From an uncultured Mycobacteriaceae bacterium (GTDB lineage Bacteria; Actinomycetota; Actinomycetes; Mycobacteriales; Mycobacteriaceae), in NCBI GenBank assembly GCA_902826815.1, contig CADEGF010000026.1, positions 1-64,000 of the forward strand: 64,000 bases of DNA, in the 5' to 3' direction. The translations under genes were made by a program, and so were the position numbers. How positions within the stretch are numbered: position 1 is the stretch's first letter; each line of letters begins with the position of its first letter. Under the pieces are notes generated by a model. It saw nothing but the letters and a program-made list of their open reading frames with translations, was not told the origin of the DNA and did not search any database. Shown in pieces: positions 60,942-64,000 of this stretch.

Positions 60942-61810
60942 ACATCATCGATTCCCGCGTTCGGCTGCCCCAGGACCGGCGTCCCAGCGCACAGTACAGC
61001 GCACCGAGCCGTCAAACCGAGCAGTACGACAAGGTACTCAACCTCCGCGAGAAGATGGACGGGGGCACGCTTGACGGACTATTGGCGTGCATGTCCGCCG
61101 AATCCATCACCCGCGCTGTCATGCACGCAGAATCAGAGGGTGGCGAGGACGGCGACGCGCTCAACGAGGCTTTAGCCAAAGTGCTTGCAGAACACCCCGA
61201 TACATTCAAGGGGATCGGCTGCCTAGACATTTGCGATCGGCGCCCCGGGGAAATCAGCGCCCAGACCGCCCGCGTCGGCGAGATGCGAATGCTCGGGGTG
61301 ACACTCCAGCCCGCGTTCTTCGGCCTGGACATCGATGACCGATCCCTGTACCCGATGTATGCCCGCGCCGAAGAACTTGGTCTCATCGTTGCGGTGCACA
61401 CCGGCATTACATACTCGCGGATGCATCCTATGCGTCACGAAAGGCCGGAGATGCTGGACCAGGTGGCGTGCGATTTCCCCGACCTCAAACTAGTAGCCAG
61501 CCACGCGGGCTGGCCATGGGCCACCGAGTACGCCGCCGTGGCACGTCGACACCCCACCGTCTACCTCGAATTCGGCGGGCTCGCACCGAAATATGTAGCC
61601 AAGCCCGGCTCCGGCTGGGATGCACTCTTTTCCATGATGCCCAATATTCTTCGCGGGCAGATTCTTTACGGAAGCGACTGGCCCGTGATTGCGCCCACCC
61701 GGGCGCTCGAGGAGTGGCGTCAGTCCGGTCTGAACGACGCCGCGCTCAGCGCACTGTTCCACGATAACGCAGCCACTCTGTTCGGTTTCGGATACTCGAT
61801 TCCGCAATGA
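60938..61810 (+). CDS. Amidohydrolase-2 family protein, altered metal motif
   Basis: 290 residues, TIM barrel. VAVHTGITYSRMHPMRHERPEMLDQVACDFPDLKLVASHAGWPW and ILYGSDWPV keep the later His and Asp ligands. The N-terminal DxHxH is IIDSRVRLP, with both histidines lost. A mononuclear-metal decarboxylase/hydrolase is still possible through the other ligands. Overlaps the ligase by 4 bp. Confidence 0.75.
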   Translation: MNIIDSRVRLPQDRRPSAQYSAPSRQTEQYDKVLNLREKMDGGTLDGLLACMSAESITRAVMHAESEGGEDGDALNEALAKVLAEHPDTFKGIGCLDICDRRPGEISAQTARVGEMRMLGVTLQPAFFGLDIDDRSLYPMYARAEELGLIVAVHTGITYSRMHPMRHERPEMLDQVACDFPDLKLVASHAGWPWATEYAAVARRHPTVYLEFGGLAPKYVAKPGSGWDALFSMMPNILRGQILYGSDWPVIAPTRALEEWRQSGLNDAALSALFHDNAATLFGFGYSIPQ

Positions 61811-63408
61811 GTCAAGCTCCCGGCTCCGTCACCGCGATGCTTTCCGAACGTGTCGCGACTGACCCCGATGCGGTGTTTCTCCGCTTGGTCCAGGGCGAGC
61901 TCACCTACAGCGAGTTGCACGATAAAGCAGCAACACTCGCGGGATCACTACTCCGGATCGGTGTGCGCCCCGGCGATAGAGTCGTGCTGTTCATGCAGAA
62001 TAGTCTCGACCAGCTGGTTGCGTGGTTCGCCGTGGCCCGGCTTGGCGCCGTGCACATCCCGATCAACACCGCACTTGTGGGCCAACACCTCGAACACGTA
62101 CTGCGCATCGCCGATGCCCACATAATCATCGCGGACGAAACTCTTCGGCACGTCCTGGGCGAAGACGCCCTCGCTGCATCATCGTCGCTGCAGACGTTGA
62201 TCGTGGCCGGTGCCGACGAAAGCCTCGCTCCGGAGCGCTCTGGCCCACAGCCCCACACGCTGTCACTCGCTCAACTGGTCAACGGCGATCGACAGGCTCC
62301 GGTCCACCGCGGCGGTGACCTCGAACCCGCGACGATGCTGTTCACATCGGGCACAACCGGCATGTCCAAGGCCTGCGTACTCTCTCACCGCTACCTGGCC
62401 CGGCAAGGACAGATTCACGCTGCACAATTCGGGTTCCATCCCGATGACGTTCTGTACTGCCCGTTTCCGCTGTTTCACATCGATGCCGTGACGCTGACCG
62501 TCGTTTCAGCACTAGCCGTCGGCGCGACTGCGGCCATCGGTGAACGCTTCAGCGCATCGGGGTTCTGGCGACAAGTGCGCGACTTCGACGCCTCCGTGTT
62601 CAACTTCATGGGAGCCACCCTGAGCATCCTGTGGAAACGCTCACCCGCACCCGAGGACCGGACTCACCGGATCCGGTTGGCATGGGGGGTGCCGATGCCG
62701 CAATGGCAGGACGATTGGCATCAGCGCTTCGGGTTCCCGCTATACCAGGTCTACGGGCTCACCGACGCTGGCATACCGGTCTACGACCCGATCGACGGCA
62801 CCCAGCGTCGCGGCACATGCGGCCGCGTCATCGATCAATTCGAGGTGGCGATCGCCACAGCTGCCGTGAGTCCGCATGACGCGGAACTCGAAGACGCCCA
62901 CGCCGGCGAAATACTGGTCCGCGGAAAAGAACCCGGTCTCACGATGTCCTGCTACCACGCCATGCCGGAAGCGACCGCAAGAACCATCGACAGCGACGGC
63001 TGGGTGCACACCGGCGACCTCGGCAGTATCGACGGTGACGGATATCTGACCTTTCACGGCCGTCTGACCGACTCCATCCGGAGGCGCGGTGAGAACATCT
63101 CTGGATACGAAGTCGAACAGCTCATCGACTCGCACCCGGCTGTCCTCGAATCCGCAGCCATCGGCGTGCCAAGCGAACTGACCGAGGAGGACGTCAAAGT
63201 CTGTGTAGTACTCAAACCAACAGCCACGCTCACCGCTCAGCAACTCCACGAATACTGCCGCGATAACGCCCCGTCATTCATGGCCCCCCGCTACATCGAG
63301 TTCATGGGCTCACTGCCGAAGACCCCAACGGAGAAGGTGGAGAAGTTCCGGCTCAAGCAGGCCGGCATCACACCGGCCACGTGGGACGCCGACGCAGAAG
63401 TTGTTTGA
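61807..63408 (+). CDS. Acyl-CoA ligase, CaiC-like (AMP-binding)
   Basis: 533 residues. LFTSGTTGMSKACVLSH, VYGLTDAGIP, DGWVHTGDLGSIDGDGY, RRRGENISGYEVE and the C-terminal KTPTEKVEKFRL lysine are intact. Resembles crotonobetaine/carnitine-CoA ligases. With the amidohydrolase, permease and cysteine hydrolase it forms an island for a small amide or amine acid. Ends 1 bp from the convergent SDR. Confidence 0.85.
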   Translation: MSQAPGSVTAMLSERVATDPDAVFLRLVQGELTYSELHDKAATLAGSLLRIGVRPGDRVVLFMQNSLDQLVAWFAVARLGAVHIPINTALVGQHLEHVLRIADAHIIIADETLRHVLGEDALAASSSLQTLIVAGADESLAPERSGPQPHTLSLAQLVNGDRQAPVHRGGDLEPATMLFTSGTTGMSKACVLSHRYLARQGQIHAAQFGFHPDDVLYCPFPLFHIDAVTLTVVSALAVGATAAIGERFSASGFWRQVRDFDASVFNFMGATLSILWKRSPAPEDRTHRIRLAWGVPMPQWQDDWHQRFGFPLYQVYGLTDAGIPVYDPIDGTQRRGTCGRVIDQFEVAIATAAVSPHDAELEDAHAGEILVRGKEPGLTMSCYHAMPEATARTIDSDGWVHTGDLGSIDGDGYLTFHGRLTDSIRRRGENISGYEVEQLIDSHPAVLESAAIGVPSELTEEDVKVCVVLKPTATLTAQQLHEYCRDNAPSFMAPRYIEFMGSLPKTPTEKVEKFRLKQAGITPATWDADAEVV

Positions 63409-63409
63409 G

Positions 63410-64000
63410 TCAGGTCAGCCAGCCGATTTCACGCAGGAACTCCTGGGTGTGCGCGATGCGGCCGGTAAGCGCCTTCGGATCGCCGGTGCACAGCAGGTAC
63501 GCGGTCTGGGTGATGAGCTCGATGCCCTCGGTGTCGGTCTTGGCCAGGTCCAGCGTGCCCGCGCCCTCGGTGGCGACCGGGTTCGTCGGCGCAGCGGCGT
63601 TGACGGCGATACCGTCGTCATACAGCTCGGCGGCAAGGCTTTTCGTCAGCCGGTTCAGCGCCGCCTTGACCGTGCCGTAGACACCGAAACCCGCTGTGCG
63701 ATCGAACTCCGAGAACGGCGGGCCGCCGGGCAGGTCACCGCCGATCGATGTCACGTTCAGCACCCAGCCACGGCCGCGCTCACGCATGGCGGGGATCGCC
63801 AACTGCGTCAGGTGCAACGGCGCCAACACGTGCATCTCCATCATCAGCCGCACCCTGCGGTCGGGAAACTCGTCGAGCGGCCGCAGGAAGGTGACGGCGG
63901 CGTTGTTGACCAGGATGTCGGGCGCACCGACGCGTTCGATGACCTCGCCGAACAGCCGCGCGCGCTCATCGGCGTTGGACAGATCGGCCTGGATCGCGAT
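63410..64000 (-). CDS. Short-chain dehydrogenase/reductase (5' end outside window)
   Basis: The frame is open to the right edge: IAIQADLSNADERARLFGEVIERVGAPDILVNNAAVTFLRPL, then NVTSIGGDLPGGPPFSEFDRTAGFGVYGTVKAALNRL with the catalytic Tyr/Lys (YGTVK). About 196 residues seen; the cofactor-binding end is missing. An ATG at 63853 would wrongly shorten it. Unrelated to the convergent ligase operon. Confidence 0.8.
   Translation of the reverse strand: MAIQADLSNADERARLFGEVIERVGAPDILVNNAAVTFLRPLDEFPDRRVRLMMEMHVLAPLHLTQLAIPAMRERGRGWVLNVTSIGGDLPGGPPFSEFDRTAGFGVYGTVKAALNRLTKSLAAELYDDGIAVNAAAPTNPVATEGAGTLDLAKTDTEGIELITQTAYLLCTGDPKALTGRIAHTQEFLREIGWLT

Overview
High-GC, gene-dense actinobacterial DNA that reads as a fast-growing, environmental mycobacterium (Mycolicibacterium-like). 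The basis is a complete YrbE/Mce lipid-import operon, Mce-associated membrane proteins, two MspA-family porins, a mycofactocin-type short-chain dehydrogenase, and many FadD, crotonase, CaiB and P450 genes with GTG/TTG starts and ATGA stop-start overlaps. No tRNA, rRNA, CRISPR array or replication origin was seen.

Layout. 1-1576: IS607-type element running off the left edge; tnpB is open throughout, the serine-recombinase gene before it is destroyed. 1651-17726: catabolic genes in several short transcription units: two Mce-associated proteins, two acyl-CoA synthetases, an amidohydrolase, a crotonase, an operon of SnoaL/SDR/zinc dehydrogenase/VOC proteins, a TetR regulator, a DUF35-thiolase-ketosteroid isomerase operon, a P450 with a divergent TetR, and three small secreted proteins. 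17731-32297: one apparent transcription unit on the minus strand, about 14.5 kb: aldehyde dehydrogenase, CoA-transferase, fused synthase-like/OB-fold protein, SCP2-type thiolase, yrbEA, yrbEB, mceA to mceF. 32543-43087 (mostly plus): two SDRs, 3Fe-4S ferredoxin and P450, a secreted protein, an amidase on the other strand, then crotonase, tandem CoA-transferase, SDR and a phosphotransferase-fold protein.

From 43169 rightwards the content is mixed: MarR, a lipoprotein, a ClC antiporter, a MerR operon with a mer-like operator, two SAM methyltransferases, two TetR regulators around a flavin monooxygenase, a broken DUF7065-like gene, a TetR, tandem MspA porins with a proline-rich exported protein, and secreted/lipoproteins. 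57792-63408 is a small separate catabolic island (cysteine hydrolase, APC permease, TetR, amidohydrolase, acyl-CoA ligase). A partial SDR leaves the right edge.

How it works together. The left 36 kb looks like one uptake-and-breakdown system for a large hydrophobic, probably steroid- or terpenoid-like compound: Mce/YrbE import (the MceG ATPase is not here), oxidation by P450/ferredoxin and dehydrogenases, CoA activation, and side-chain or ring shortening by hydratases, CoA-transferases and thiolase/DUF35 lyases. The ketosteroid isomerase with Tyr15, Asp39 and Asp99 in place points to a keto-steroid-like intermediate. The main unexpected signal is a 15-bp element, GAGAAT-N3-RTTCTC-like, in front of nearly every transcription unit of this system, which suggests one dedicated regulator controlling both import and catabolism. 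The substrate and the regulator's identity are inference.
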